This document shows positions 32,698-44,119 of a DNA stretch of 64,000 nucleotides, piece by piece. Numbering within the stretch: position 1 is the stretch's first letter; each line of letters begins with the position of its first letter. The position numbers and the translations under genes are program-made. Source of the stretch: Corbicula japonica (taxonomy: Eukaryota > Mollusca > Bivalvia > Venerida > Cyrenidae); contig JAZAYU010000013.1 of NCBI GenBank assembly GCA_038501625.1, positions 8,680,001-8,744,000 of the forward strand, in the 5' to 3' direction. The notes beneath the pieces were generated by a model. The model was not told the DNA's origin, ran no database searches, and saw only the letters and a program-made list of their open reading frames with translations.

Positions 32698-33829
32698 TAT
32701 ATCCGACTCACACGCCTTAGACATATACAAGTTCGAAGATTTGGATGAAAGTTTGTCCCAAGCATCGGATTTGTTTGAAGAGTTGAGCAGCCGAATTTTT
32801 GTGACACAAAATACATACCCGTTAGCGTTATTATTTACGTATCATATTATTTGTTGGGTTTAATACCCGGTTTCAATAGTATTTTAGTCATATTCATGCG
32901 GAAATTGAACAATTCACACACTTATTCATTCGATCACTCGTCCATTCAGTTAAAATGTGCTGCGGTAAAATATTTTAAACTGTATACTTCAAAACTACCC
33001 AAGAATATGCACTAAAATGCTTTTTTCAAGCCTTTGACAAGGCCTACAACTTATAATAATAAGAACTAATTGGTTTTCCATTTGTCTATTGAAAAAATGC
33101 ACACTTGTGTAAAATCATGTGCGCAGTTGCACAACACAGGGCAGTCTTTTAAGGGAATGTCTTCACTATATGCAATAACATTGATTTTTGCACATCATTA
33201 TATCCATTTCACATTCAAAATAAACCCCGTAAACACATTACAACAAACATTAGTCAAATCAGTCATTAATCAGGTGAATTAAAATAAATAAAAAAATAAA
33301 AATAAAACTTATAACCGGCATACACCAGATTACATGTATTAAATATTATTGGTGCTTAGCAAACTTTGTGTTGTATATAAAGAAAAAAAGTGTCAGATTT
33401 CAAGTTTTCTCCTCTGTCAAGCGACAAAAATAAAGCGCACAAGTGCTAGAAAATTAACAAGAAAAAATGTGTTTTACAACTTCGAAATCACTTCAATATA
33501 TACATGATGTTTGAATAAGACTAAACGATATCTGAAAAGGATCTTAAAATCTCGGCTTTTTTCCCTAAATGGGAATATTATCATAAATGTATATGCATTT
33601 TTCTAAGATTTATACTTATTGAAATCTGACTATACATAATGACAATAAGCTACTAAAAGAAATGCATGTTTAATCAACATTTTTGATACTGTAAGTGTAT
33701 CTAAATTGGGTTATAAAAAGAAAATAATATAAAATGAAGAATTGTTTAAATTTTACTTTATTTGTTCTAGTGCTTAAAAAATGTTGTGCATCTTTTTTGT
33801 ATTGTTTTAATACTTTTAAATATACGCAC

Positions 33830-33911
33830 GAGACTAGGTTGTTCAATGCACGTGGACGGGTAATTCTTTTCAGAGAACAACCCATTCACGTGCATGGAAC
33901 AACCTGGTCTC
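33830..33911. repeat. Inverted repeat of 31-bp arms
   Basis: GAGACTAGGTTGTTCAATGC pairs with GCATGGAACAACCTGGTCTC around a 20-base loop; CACGTG lies in both arms. Confidence 0.7.
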
Positions 33912-34044
33912 ATGAGTTCTTTTGTTACCGCAGGTAATTCTCAAAATTATCAACCTACGGCAAATAAAAGAGTCGGTGTGTAAATTATGATACAATACAG
34001 TTACTCTTACATTCTCACTAATTACAGGCCATCTGTAACAGTTA

Positions 34045-34286
34045 TTAACCCTTTCCACCATAGACACACCTTTATTGCGTGGGCGAACAGTTAAAATCCA
34101 GATCAGCCGGCACATCCATGCTGTCTGATCAGGATCTAAACTGTTCGCTTTTTTGTTCATCAGGTTAATTCAGACCCAAATTTGACCAGTGCAGATCCTG
34201 ATCAGATGGCACTGATGTGCTATCTGATCTGGATCTACACTGGTCACACATGCGAAAAAATGCGTATATATGGAGGAATGGGTTAA
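34045..34286. repeat. F1 MITE copy 9
   Basis: TTAA at 34045 and 34283. Both hairpins are present with few changes. The middle spacer reads TCAGGTTAATTCAGACCC. Confidence 0.82.
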
Positions 34287-34496
34287 ACAAAAAAATCAAC
34301 AAACTCTGTCTTTATGCTTAATCTTATTAATTAATCTGTATTTTTGATACTGTAATAAATGTTAGAATAGTACAGAAAACAACTACAGATCTAAAAATTT
34401 CCCTGAAATTCTATTTATATCTTTACACAAAATTTAACAAACACCAACTACCATTTACAGTACCCACATGAGTAATATGATAGTGAATCTTTTTGT

Positions 34497-34738
34497 TTAA
34501 CCCTTTCCTGTATAGATACACCTTTATTGCTAGGGCGAACAGTTTAGATCCAGATCAGCCGGCACATCTGTGCCGTCTGATCAGGATCAAAACTGTTTGC
34601 TTTTTGATTCATTCGGTTATTTCTGACCAAAATACGACCAGTGCAGATCCTGGTCAGACGGCAAGGATGTGCCGGCTGATCTGGATCTACACTGGTTGCA
34701 CATGCGTAAAAATGCGTATATATCAAGGAAAGGATTAA
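34497..34738. repeat. F1 MITE copy 10, near consensus
   Basis: TTAA at 34497 and 34735. Termini TTAACCCTTTCCTG and AAGGAAAGGATTAA. Only 210 bp separates it from the preceding copy, in the same orientation. Confidence 0.85.
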
Positions 34739-35044
34739 TAAATGTATACAAATAACAATATGAGATATTTGTTAAATTGTCTTTGACCTTGAATTTCCTG
34801 TTCACATAAATATGCAGCAAAGGAATAATCTCTTCATAATTGGAAATTCTTTATAAAGATCTTTCAGCAGCCAAAGAGTCTAATTTCAGGTGAAGTAATA
34901 CTGTACCAAGTAAAAGATCAATTCTGATATTCATAACTTCCCTTGTTTCCATGTAAGGCATTATAGCGAGAATATGAAATAATCAGAAGGAGGTTCATAA
35001 TGCTCAGAAATATGAGGCAAAATCCTTCATCTAGAGTCATCTAT

Positions 35045-35179
35045 GCCCAACTGAGCATGGAAACCAGCCTCAAATCTCAAGCATCTGATTGACTGAAATG
35101 GTGACTGGTCACCATTTCAGCCAATCAGATGCTTGAGATTTGAGACTGGTTTCCAATCTCAGTTTATAACCTTCAACCA
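35045..35179. repeat. F2 palindrome copy h
   Basis: The left outer end is shortened (CCCAACTGAGCATGG); the right end is complete. The centre GGTGACTGGTCACC is itself symmetrical and differs from the usual GGCGACCAGTCGCC in both arms. 35180-35575 shows a GGACAGATACACAGACAC stretch and nothing else. Confidence 0.8.
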
Positions 35180-35575
35180 TACACACCATGCCTGATCATC
35201 ACTTTCAGTTTCAAATAATGAGTTATGGACACAAAATTTGACAGAAGGATCATATGCGGATGGGGAAGGCAGCATACGGACAGATACACAGACACACTCG
35301 ATCCAGTATACCCCCACCCTTCAAACTTCCATAAATTTTAGGGATATATAATTCAAGTACATATTTCATACAGCATCAAGTCAAATCAATTTTAGGAAAT
35401 TTAGCTTTCGGTATCTTGAATTGGTAAAACATGTTCTTTATTTAAAGACCACCAGTCAACAATCTTGTTCATTTTATCAACCTGAACCTTTAGACATTCC
35501 TACAATAAATCCTCACTCATGTAAATATTTACTGTTTACCTCTACCTACTAAAAGAACTTAAGACAGTTACATGT

Positions 35576-35817
35576 TTAACCCTTTCCTCCATAGATAAAC
35601 CTTTATTGCATGGCCTAACAGTTTAGATCCAGATCAGCCGGCACATCTGTGCCATCTGATCAGGATCTAAACTGTTCGCTTATTGATTTGTTAGGTTATT
35701 TCTGACCAAAATAAAACCAGTGCAGATCCTGATAAGATGGCACAGATGTGCTGGCTGATCTGGATCTACTCTGGTCGCACATGCATAAATATGCGTATTT
35801 ATGGGGCGAAGGGTTAA
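35576..35817. repeat. F1 MITE copy 11
   Basis: TTAA at 35576 and 35814. The right terminus is altered (GGGGCGAAGGGTTAA). Confidence 0.8.
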
Positions 35818-35858
35818 CTTTACACACAGAGCCATGTATTTATGTATTAATGTTATTA

Positions 35859-36307
35859 CCCTAAATATTGGGTCAGCCTAAATATCATGGGACACCCTTT
35901 TTTACAAAATAAAATATTTTTTGCATCCATAATTATGTTTTGGGACACTTAGAATTACTATTTTTTTGGAATCCCTATGTTTGGGACACTTTCAGAAACA
36001 GTATTCTTGCGTCCTTTAATTGGATTATGTTGTCATGATGACCAACATTCTTTAATTTGTCAAAGAGTTCAAATTAACAGATATTTATGTTCAACAATAA
36101 TTAGGTTAAATAAAACATTTTATCCTGATTGATAATCTGTGTCATTTTATACATGCATTAATAATGTCCTGTCATGTTTAGACAATACTTGAACATGCAG
36201 ACATACATACCCAAAATCTTGGGACAAATTTTAAACAAATCTTTTCTGGCGACCCTTGATGTTGGGATACAAAAAATAATTGTTTTTATCAGTCCCAATA
36301 CTTAGGG
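35859..36307. mobile_element. TA-flanked MITE, 449 bp
   Basis: The ends CCCTAAATATTGGG and CCCAATACTTAGGG are inverted with one mismatch. TA lies at 35857-35858 and 36308-36309. GGGACAC-type motifs recur inside (35889, 35941, 35983). No ORF. The short TA duplication suggests mariner-like mobilisation. Confidence 0.6.
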
Positions 36308-36757
36308 TAATTATGGTACTTATGTTTCAGTCATAGCTTATAATGTTTATAAAGTGAAATTGGTAATTTACAAGATCATTTTACCTGTTTAGAAATATAA
36401 CAGCTGAACTTGTGGTCAGATGCATGATTTCTAGTAAGGGTTTGTTTGGGACAGTCTTAAGGCAGTTACATGATAATTTCTAATTTTCTGGCCTAAATCC
36501 CTATGGAAATGGAATATTAAATAAAAAGGGTGTTCTAGAAACCCAGTCAAACTCCTTTTTAATCTGCCCCTAGACTTGTCCAAAAGATCACATCTCACTG
36601 GTCAAAATAAGACAATAAAGGGCAACCTTATTGTTTTACAGTTATTCATGATATGCATAAGCACATTTTAACATTAAGGCTGACTGTGATGAGCAGGTAA
36701 GATCTTTCCTATACATGCCATTATCTATAAAATTCATCAGTTCAGTTCAGCAGCACT

Positions 36758-37000
36758 TTAACCCTTTCCTCCATATATACCCCTTTTTACGCATGTGCAA
36801 CCAGTGTAGATCCAGATCAGCTGGTACATCAGTGTCGTCTGATCAGCCTCTGCACTGGTCCCATTTTGGTCAGGAAAAGCCTAAAGAATCAAAATGCAAC
36901 CAGTGCAGATCCTGATCAGACGGCACAGATGTGCCAGCTGATCAGGATCTACACTGGTTGCAAATGCATAAAAATGCGTATATATGGAGGAAAAGGTCAA
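36758..37000. repeat. F1 MITE copy 12
   Basis: The left TTAACCCTTTCCTCC is intact; the right terminus is mutated to AGGAAAAGGTCAA. Confidence 0.75.
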
Positions 37001-37049
37001 AGGTGAAAGTACCCATATGACAGTGCTGCTCTGCAAGACAATTTCTTGT

Positions 37050-37295
37050 TGGTAATTTATCCTTCTACTCCATACACAGGCCTTTTATCACATGCGCGAA
37101 CAGTAAAGATCCAGATCAGCCCGCACATCTATGCCATTTGATCAGGATCTGCACTGTTCCCTTTCTATTCATTGTTATTCCTGACCAAGAATGGACCATT
37201 GCAGATCCAGATCAGATGGCATGGATGTGCTTGCTGAACAAGTTCTACACTGGTCACACACATGTAAAAATGTGCATATATGGAGGAAAGGGTTA
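37050..37295. repeat. F1 MITE copy 13, diverged
   Basis: Worn left end (TTATCCTTCTACTCC) and right end GGAGGAAAGGGTTAT. Stems are shortened by substitutions (ATGCCATTTGATCAGG). Confidence 0.65.
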
Positions 37296-37572
37296 TCTCA
37301 CAATGATAAATTGGGACTGAAATTGGCGCCTCCTAATACATCACATCAGGAAGAACTACAACACCTGGTATTTAACAAACCATTCTGGATATCAAACCAA
37401 CTGTTGACTCAACTGGGGAAAAATTTACCCCTATTAATATTCATATTAATTAAATTTGATGTTTTGTCAGTATTTGACTTATTCATGAATATTTATTTTA
37501 GTCACAGCTGTCTCAAAATGGAAAATTGCACATTTTAGCATAAAAACAAGGATATTTAAGATCTTCATGGAC

Positions 37573-37703
37573 ACAGTTGTTTGGAGACCAGTCTCAAATC
37601 TCAAGCATCTGATTGGCTGAAATAGTGTTCAGATGACACTTCAGCCAATCAGATGCTTGAGATTTAAGACTGGTCTCCAGATTTAGTTTTATGATCTTTG
37701 GCA
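37573..37703. repeat. F2 palindrome copy i (GATCATAAAACT subtype)
   Basis: TGGAGACCAGTCTC and GAGACTGGTCTCCA... match in the arms. The central loop is altered (ATAGTGTTCAGATGACAC). The left outer 15 bp are missing. Confidence 0.75.
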
Positions 37704-38088
37704 CATTCCATCATGTTCAATAAGTTAAGAAGTGTTCACATAAATCAGTCATTCTGAGGAAAAACTGGAAAAAGATGTTAAAATTAAAATTTGCAGACTT
37801 TATATTAAAAATTTGAAATTTCCGTCAGCAAATAAGGCAAAGCATAATTGGCTTTAAAACATTTGAGAAAGAATCCTATTTGCTTTTTCTTCATAAATTA
37901 AAACTATAGTCACACTAAAAGAACAAGTTAAATTTCTTTTTGTATTTTACATGAAAACAACAATTATTCAAAAATTCAAAATTAAAGGGTGAAAATTTTT
38001 CAACAGAGTTAAAACTATAGTGTTGCGTCCAAATCTTCAAATAAAATAATTATTGAAACGTAGGCATTCTGAATTAACCAGTATTTAA

Positions 38089-38329
38089 GTAACCTTTCCT
38101 GGATATATACACATTTTTTCGCATGTGCGACCAGTGTAGATCCAGATCAGCCGGCACATCCGTGCCGTCTGATCAGGATCTGCACTGGTCGCATTTTGGT
38201 CAGAAATAACCTAATGAATCAAAAAGCGAACAGTTTAGATCCTGATCAGATGGCACGGATGTGCCGGCTGATCTGGATCTAAACTGTTTGCCCTAGCAAT
38301 AAAGGTGTATCTGTACAGGAAAGGGTTAA
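38089..38329. repeat. F1 MITE copy 14, near consensus
   Basis: The hairpins are almost identical to copy 3. The left terminus TAACCTTTCCTGG has lost one C; the right is AGGAAAGGGTTAA. Confidence 0.82.
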
Positions 38330-38504
38330 CCTTGATGACAAATTACATTGGAATAAACTAGTCTGCAAGCTGACGTCATTCATTTACATCTTATATTATC
38401 ATATTTATTATATTTCCTTGAATTTGATATGATAATTTGCCGTTAGTGTGAGTGCACAAGCCCAATTTCCCTCTCTGGACTCCAATCATTTGTTATAAAT
38501 TTCA

Positions 38505-38745
38505 TTATCCCTTCCTCCATATATACACAATTTTACGCATGTGTGACCAGTGTAGGTCCAGATCAGCAAGCACATCTGTGCCGTCTGATCAGGATCTGCA
38601 CTGGTCGCATTTTGGTTAGAAATAAACTGTCGAATTATAAAGCAAACAGTACAGACCCTGATCAGACGGCACGGATGTGCCAGCTGATCTGGATCTACAC
38701 TGTTCGCCCACGCAATAAAGGTGTGTATATGGAGGAAAGGGTTAA
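38505..38745. repeat. F1 MITE copy 15
   Basis: The left end TTATCCCTTCCTCC is worn. The right is GGAGGAAAGGGTTAA with TTAA 38742-38745. Confidence 0.78.
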
Positions 38746-39652
38746 GAATGCATTTTATAATTATGTTAAGCCAATCTCCTTATTTGCAGTGCTATACTTA
38801 GGGATTCCCCTCCCAATAAACTGAATAAATGTTTAGAGTTAATATCTAAACAACAGTAGAAGTAGACCCTGCCCGACTCCTCTTCAACAAATAATGGACT
38901 AGCCATATGAGTCATCAAACATTTTAAAATAAATGAAAGTTTTTTTCACAATTCTGTTGCTTCTGATTTCACACAAAACCCTTTTAGTGATGAACAACAG
39001 GTGCAAAAAACACCAAGATGATACAATACTGGCAGAATTTTGTTCACCTGACAAACTGCAAATTAGCGACCAAAAATGCAAGCTGCTAACCATAATAGAC
39101 ATTAAGCAGGAAATGACAAAACAGTTTGTTGTTTTGACACTACCTGCCATCGACATATAAAGCTCAATGAATGACGACGACGAACAGACATCGCTGACCT
39201 TGTCTGACCAACAGATTGTTGATCAGTTGAAGGTTCCGGCACCATTGGAAATTGATAGCAGCGATCTTTGTTTGTACATGTATTCATTTTTTTATTAAAA
39301 ATCAATCTTAATAAATTATATAAATAGTTGTTTTTTTAGTCCAGCACGGAACATACTACCTCTACCCATAGATTACAAGGCGTGTCAATTATGCAACACC
39401 GTGATATACATGCATCTGACAGCAATTACAAATGTTACTCATTGTTTAAGCGCCATTATTTACTTATATCAGGCTCTGTTTATATCACAGTTTGTGGGCT
39501 TGGACCCCGAGGTCAGAAATATAATAGTTTTGCAGTGTATCTCTTTTGCAGGGCTTTTTCTGCCTGCATCATGAACCGAGTACAGGCCCCATTCCCAATG
39601 CCAAATAGTGATCATTTTTCCCAATTTCAAGAAAAAAAATAGAAACAAATAA
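38746..39652. other. Intergenic with a small candidate ORF
   Basis: No repeat identified. 39167-39298 encodes 43 residues starting MNDDDEQTSLTLSDQQIVDQ, with better sequence complexity than the surrounding noise. No family or splice structure is visible, so it is not called as a gene. Confidence 0.3.
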
Positions 39653-40309
39653 AGCCTGTCTCACACAGAACACGGTTGGGCACACGGTTCCAATACGGTA
39701 TACTCGGTTATACACGGGTTGACTGGTACAAGTATTGAGCTCCAACTGTGCCTCGGGGGATGAGTTAGTATGATTAAGACTCGAATGTAGCATGAATATG
39801 TACGAACAAAGCACGGATATACTCGGTCAAGCAAGGTTTGTCACGGTTTGAACTCGATTTGCAAACAATTTTCATACGATTGTTGTACAGTTCCAAGTAC
39901 GGTCTAGTACGGTCTGTTACCGCCTAGTACGATTAAACACAACTTTTACTCGATTAACTGGACATTTACAGGGTTTACATACGGTCCCACCGACTTTTGT
40001 TCGATACGATTTATATAGATATTGACACGGTTGAGCTCACTTGTAGAGTGAACTTCATGTGCGGTTGTATTTACGGTCTCGTACAGTCTCACATGGTCTC
40101 TCACGGTCTTTTACAATAGCTTATACGATCATACACGGACAAGGCACCCGTGTCAGTTTTTTAAAAGTTTTAAAAATCATACACGGCTTTCACGGATACA
40201 CTCGAATGGCCCAAGTGTAACTCGGATAAGGCCACGGTTGGTTCGGTTGTATGTACGGTTTACACGGGTGGCCAACCGTATAAGCCGTGTGTTCTGTGTG
40301 AGACAGGCT
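39653..40309. mobile_element. TAA-flanked MITE rich in ACGGT motifs
   Basis: Inverted ends AGCCTGTCTCACACAGAACA match over at least 22 bp. TAA lies at 39650-39652 and 40310-40312, a 3-bp duplication typical of PIF/Harbinger-type insertions. The 657-bp interior has no ORF but repeats (T/C)ACGGT, ACTCGGT and ACACGG dozens of times in both orientations. Confidence 0.75.
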
Positions 40310-40825
40310 TAAACAAGAAACCATATAACAAGATACTTTTAAATTTACATAAATCATTTGTTTACCTTGGTTTGGTGATTTGTAAAAACTACGAACTCCC
40401 GAAGAGTTCTGTACATAATACTTTCAGAGCCAGCCAAGCAAGACAAACTAAGCTGTAAAGCAGAATAATGAATGTTGACATTTCCAAATTGGTTTGATTA
40501 GATTGGAATTCCCAATTTGGACAGGCCTTTTTCCCCAAACCCCTGAAAAAGCCCTGTACTGTATGTCAAAAATATCTACACCTGATGCAGAACACACAGT
40601 CCACTTAGTATCATCAAAACAGTAGCAGTAATTTGTATTTATTTTTTTTTTAATTCTGAACCCCTCCACCCATTTAAAAAAGTAAAAGACTGAGCAAAAC
40701 AAAAATAAGTTTAGCACAACATTCTGCACTTCATGCAGAACACATGTTCAAAGTTAATAAGTTAAACTGGAAATCAGGATTGGGAGGGATGAATTCACAA
40801 CAAGCATGATTCCTATTTAGAAGTT

Positions 40826-41035
40826 GCTCTACATTTTTAGCCAATCAGAAGCTATGAAAATTCAAATTCCTCAGCGATTTATTTTAATAGAACTGCTTTC
40901 TATTTTCTATTTTACAAATAACAAAATAGATTGATCTATTTTCAACTGCGCATGCGTATGGCTACAAATGTAGGGGAACTTCTATGTCAGAAGCTCATTC
41001 CGGCTTCTTTTTTCTATAGAAAAGTCTTAATACAT
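40826..41035 (+). repeat. Dispersed repeat F3, first copy
   Basis: It has CTACATTTTTAGCCAATCAG, then CGCATGCG and the inverted GGCTACAAATGTAG, then TTCTTTTTTCTATAGAAA. A second copy in the same orientation lies at 41893-42125. The inverted CTACATTTGTAGCC pair makes each copy hairpin-capable. 41036-41892 shows nothing else. Confidence 0.65.
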
Positions 41036-41892
41036 AGACTCACAAACTTCATTTGACATCGTACATGCAATTTTCAAATCTTAAGTTGAGAAATGTTCAG
41101 TTTGAAATAAAATCAGCAATACAGAAAAGGAACGCAATGTCATCAATATCATATAAGCACTTACACATTACAATAATTCAAATCTGATGCACTGAATAGC
41201 CAGAAGGATTTAAATAAATATTTCTGGCATCTAAAGCAGATTGGGAAATATGAAATCCTCTTACATCTTTATAAAATATTGGTACATTGAGCCTTTGTTC
41301 AGTTAATTGCTTTTGTATTTCTTTTACAAATTATTATTAAAGTTCATTGCAGAAAGATTCAAAGTCATGTGGGAACAGTCTGAATGTCAAATAAACATTA
41401 TTCACAAACTGATCTGTTGCCAATTGCATCCACATTAAAGCTTTATGGTGTTGCTTTATTGAAAAACAATATCTTATTGTTCTATAAATAGAAAAGAAAA
41501 ATCATATTAGTGTCTGATCTTCCAAGTGACAGATCCTCTGCTGAATTAAATTCAAATAAACTTTTGTCTACTAAAGAATATGGCCTGAGGGCTCCTTGCA
41601 GGACTGTCAACTCATAAAGTTCTCCCTCTTTACTTCAAAGTAGTTTTGACAATCTTGCATGCAAGCTTGGGTTGCATTTTTTCACATGATGTGGTACAGG
41701 AGAGACATTTACCAGGATATGCAACAGTATATAAATTTTACAGCCTGATGAGGATTAAAAGTGGATATTTCCAATCCAAGAAACGAAATGTGGACCCTGG
41801 CAAAAGCCTAAGTTCACATTACTTTTCAAGGGCTGAAAAGTACCCATTATTACCCTTGTTGAGCATAGATATTTATTTTATTATACTGAGCC

Positions 41893-42125
41893 AAGCTGTT
41901 GCCCTACATTTGTAGCCAATCAGAAACTATGAAAATTCAAATTCCTTAGTAATTTATTTCAAGAGACGTGATAGATCAATACATTTTCAATTGCGCATGA
42001 GCATGGCTACAAATGTAGTGAGACTTCTAAGTCGGAAAGAGTCTAGTAAGAGGTTTCTATAGAAAATAGAAGCCTGCACTCGTTGCCCTCATTTCAGCTT
42101 CTTTTTTCTATAGAAATGTCTTAAT
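41893..42125 (+). repeat. Dispersed repeat F3, second copy
   Basis: It matches the first copy through AGCCAATCAGAAACTATGAA, AATTGCGCATGAGC and the TTCTATAGAAA tail, with a roughly 30-bp insertion near 42040. 42126-42769 is AT-rich; a full CAG|GTAAGT donor consensus sits at 42701-42709. Confidence 0.65.
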
Positions 42126-42769
42126 AGACTATTCATAATCCTATACAAAGAGCGGGTTTCCCAAAATCTGTTTTTAGCAGTGTGACAGTCGAAGATGTTG
42201 CATGGGCCTGGCTGTTCATCAAGCAATTTATAATAATGTGTAATTGTTAGGTATAATTTTATGATTTATCATGTTATAATGTTCAAAACAAAATTGTGAA
42301 ACAGGGGCATAACTAAGACATAATAGGAGTTAAGAGTAATATAACTTGTCCTTTAATTGCTATTGGGATGTCAGACAACTATGAGTTTCAAAGCTCTACC
42401 TGGATTGGTTACTGAACACTTTGTAAGCACTTGCAGATTTAGACAGGGGTGCAGAGTGTGCCCCCTCTGACATAGTCTTTGTTAATTTTGAATGTCAATA
42501 TCAAAGAAGACGTATTAAAACAATAAACTTGAATGCACTACTTTAAATTGAACTTTCAACTTTAAGTTGCTCCATGGGATTAATCTTAAACAATTAAAAA
42601 CTTGTTTACTAGATGTATTTTTTAAATTTGTTACAAGAGACCATACATTCTTCTTTGCACCTCCAAAGTGCACATCTAACACGACATCGTGGATCTGACC
42701 CAGGTAAGTACATGTACATAATAGATCAGTTGAGAAGCTTAAACCATCATTCAGGAACCTTAACCCTTC

Positions 42770-43133
42770 AATGCATAGTTAGGTTTTTTATCGTGTAGGC
42801 AAACAGTTTTGATCCAGGGCCCAAGATCATAAAACTAAGTTTTGAGATCAGTCTCAAATCTCAAGGATCTGATTGGCTGAAATGGCGACTGGTCGCCATT
42901 TCAGCCAATCAGATGCTTGAGATTTGAGACTGATCTCCAGATTTAGTTTTATGATCTTGGGCCCAGATCAGCTGGCACATCTGTGCTGTCTAATCAGGAT
43001 ATAAACTGTCTGCTCTTAGATTCATTAGGTTATTTCTGACCAAGATGAAACCAGTGCAGTTCCAGATCAGATGGCAGAGATGTGCTGGCTGATCTAGATC
43101 ATACAAAAGCACATATAAAGAGGAAAACTTTAA
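42770..43133. repeat. F1 MITE copy 16 interrupted by F2
   Basis: Left end TTAACCCTTC, right end GAGGAAAACTTTAA. The first F1 hairpin breaks after GATCCAG (about 42817) and resumes at about 42964 as CAGATCAGCTGGCAC, leaving CAG (or CCAG) duplicated around the F2 insert. 43134-43619 shows nothing else. Confidence 0.8.
42818..42963. repeat. F2 palindrome copy j, inside F1
   Basis: Near-perfect hairpin with ends GGCCCAAGATCAT/ATGATCTTGGGCC. The arms read GAGATCAGTCTC and GAGACTGATCTC, a matched double change relative to the usual GAGACCAGTCTC/GAGACTGGTCTC. Confidence 0.88.
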
Positions 43134-43629
43134 TGTCCTCATATTCTAATGTTACTCATAAAGCAGCAGATGACAAAGATAGCATATGAATCACTTAAAA
43201 CCGACATGGAAAATTATAATAAGCACAACAGCTTGAGTTTCATGTAAAATTACCAGTTTCACAAGCAATCAAACAATACCCCCAGTTTAAGTTTCAATTT
43301 CCTCTTAATAATAAATATGTGTGTCCATTAAAAGTGGAGTTGAGCAACAGATACTGAACTGGGTACCTGTGTCAAGAAATTTTGTTTTATATTTGTTGTT
43401 AATTACATGCATTCTTTTTCAATATTTGCGACTGTTGAGAAAACACCGTATTTTTCATGATTGAATGATTTTAGGCACTTCAAAATCGTAAAATAAGACC
43501 TTAAAAGAAACACAAATTATTGTCAGACATTCAGAAAAAAAAGCAGATGGTCAACGTCAGACCACACAAACAACAAAAGTAGTTTCGAAAAGAACGCCTC
43601 ACAATTGTCAGACTTTTAGCCCTCTAGGG

Positions 43630-43790
43630 AGTCCAGTCGGTGGAGCGAGTCCAGCAAGCAGAGCAAGTCCACTGATGAAGTAGAGCAAGTCTACTGAAGA
43701 AGTGGGGCAAGTCTACATACGAAGTGGAGCAATAATATTGACAAAGCGCAGCAACAGGTTTAGTGACGAAGCGGAGCAAGTCCAAGGAAA
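43630..43790. repeat. Short minisatellite, about 27-bp units
   Basis: Units of (A/G)GAAGTGGAGCAAGTCTAC type, five to six copies, diverged. A worn F2-like hairpin follows at 43874-43985 (ACCTGATTATAAAAGAGAG ... CAATCTGATAATTGAG). Confidence 0.6.
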
Positions 43791-44119
43791 GTCAGTTCAT
43801 GGGCATTGGGTTATCTAATTAGTAAACACATTGTCACCTTAGTGAGTAGACATCCCTAGACCAACGTGTGACAACCTGATTATAAAAGAGAGATTGAAGA
43901 CCTTTCTCAAAACACAAGCAATAAATCAGTCAAATTTGAGTCTGGTCTAATTTATTTCAACCAATCTGATAATTGAGATTAGCAGTGCATAAACACTGTC
44001 TCAGTATTAACCTTTAATAAAATCTATTAAGTTGCTATAATAGTTGAGAATAATTTATGTCTGTAGTAATTTCAAAGGGCAATAACTCTGTAACAAAATT
44101 AATCTGTAATAAAAATAAA

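Noticed and set aside
38933..39160. 75-codon ORF with hydrophobic N-terminus (possible secreted peptide)
   Set aside because: Overlaps an equally long antisense ORF, no family, no splice or transcript support.
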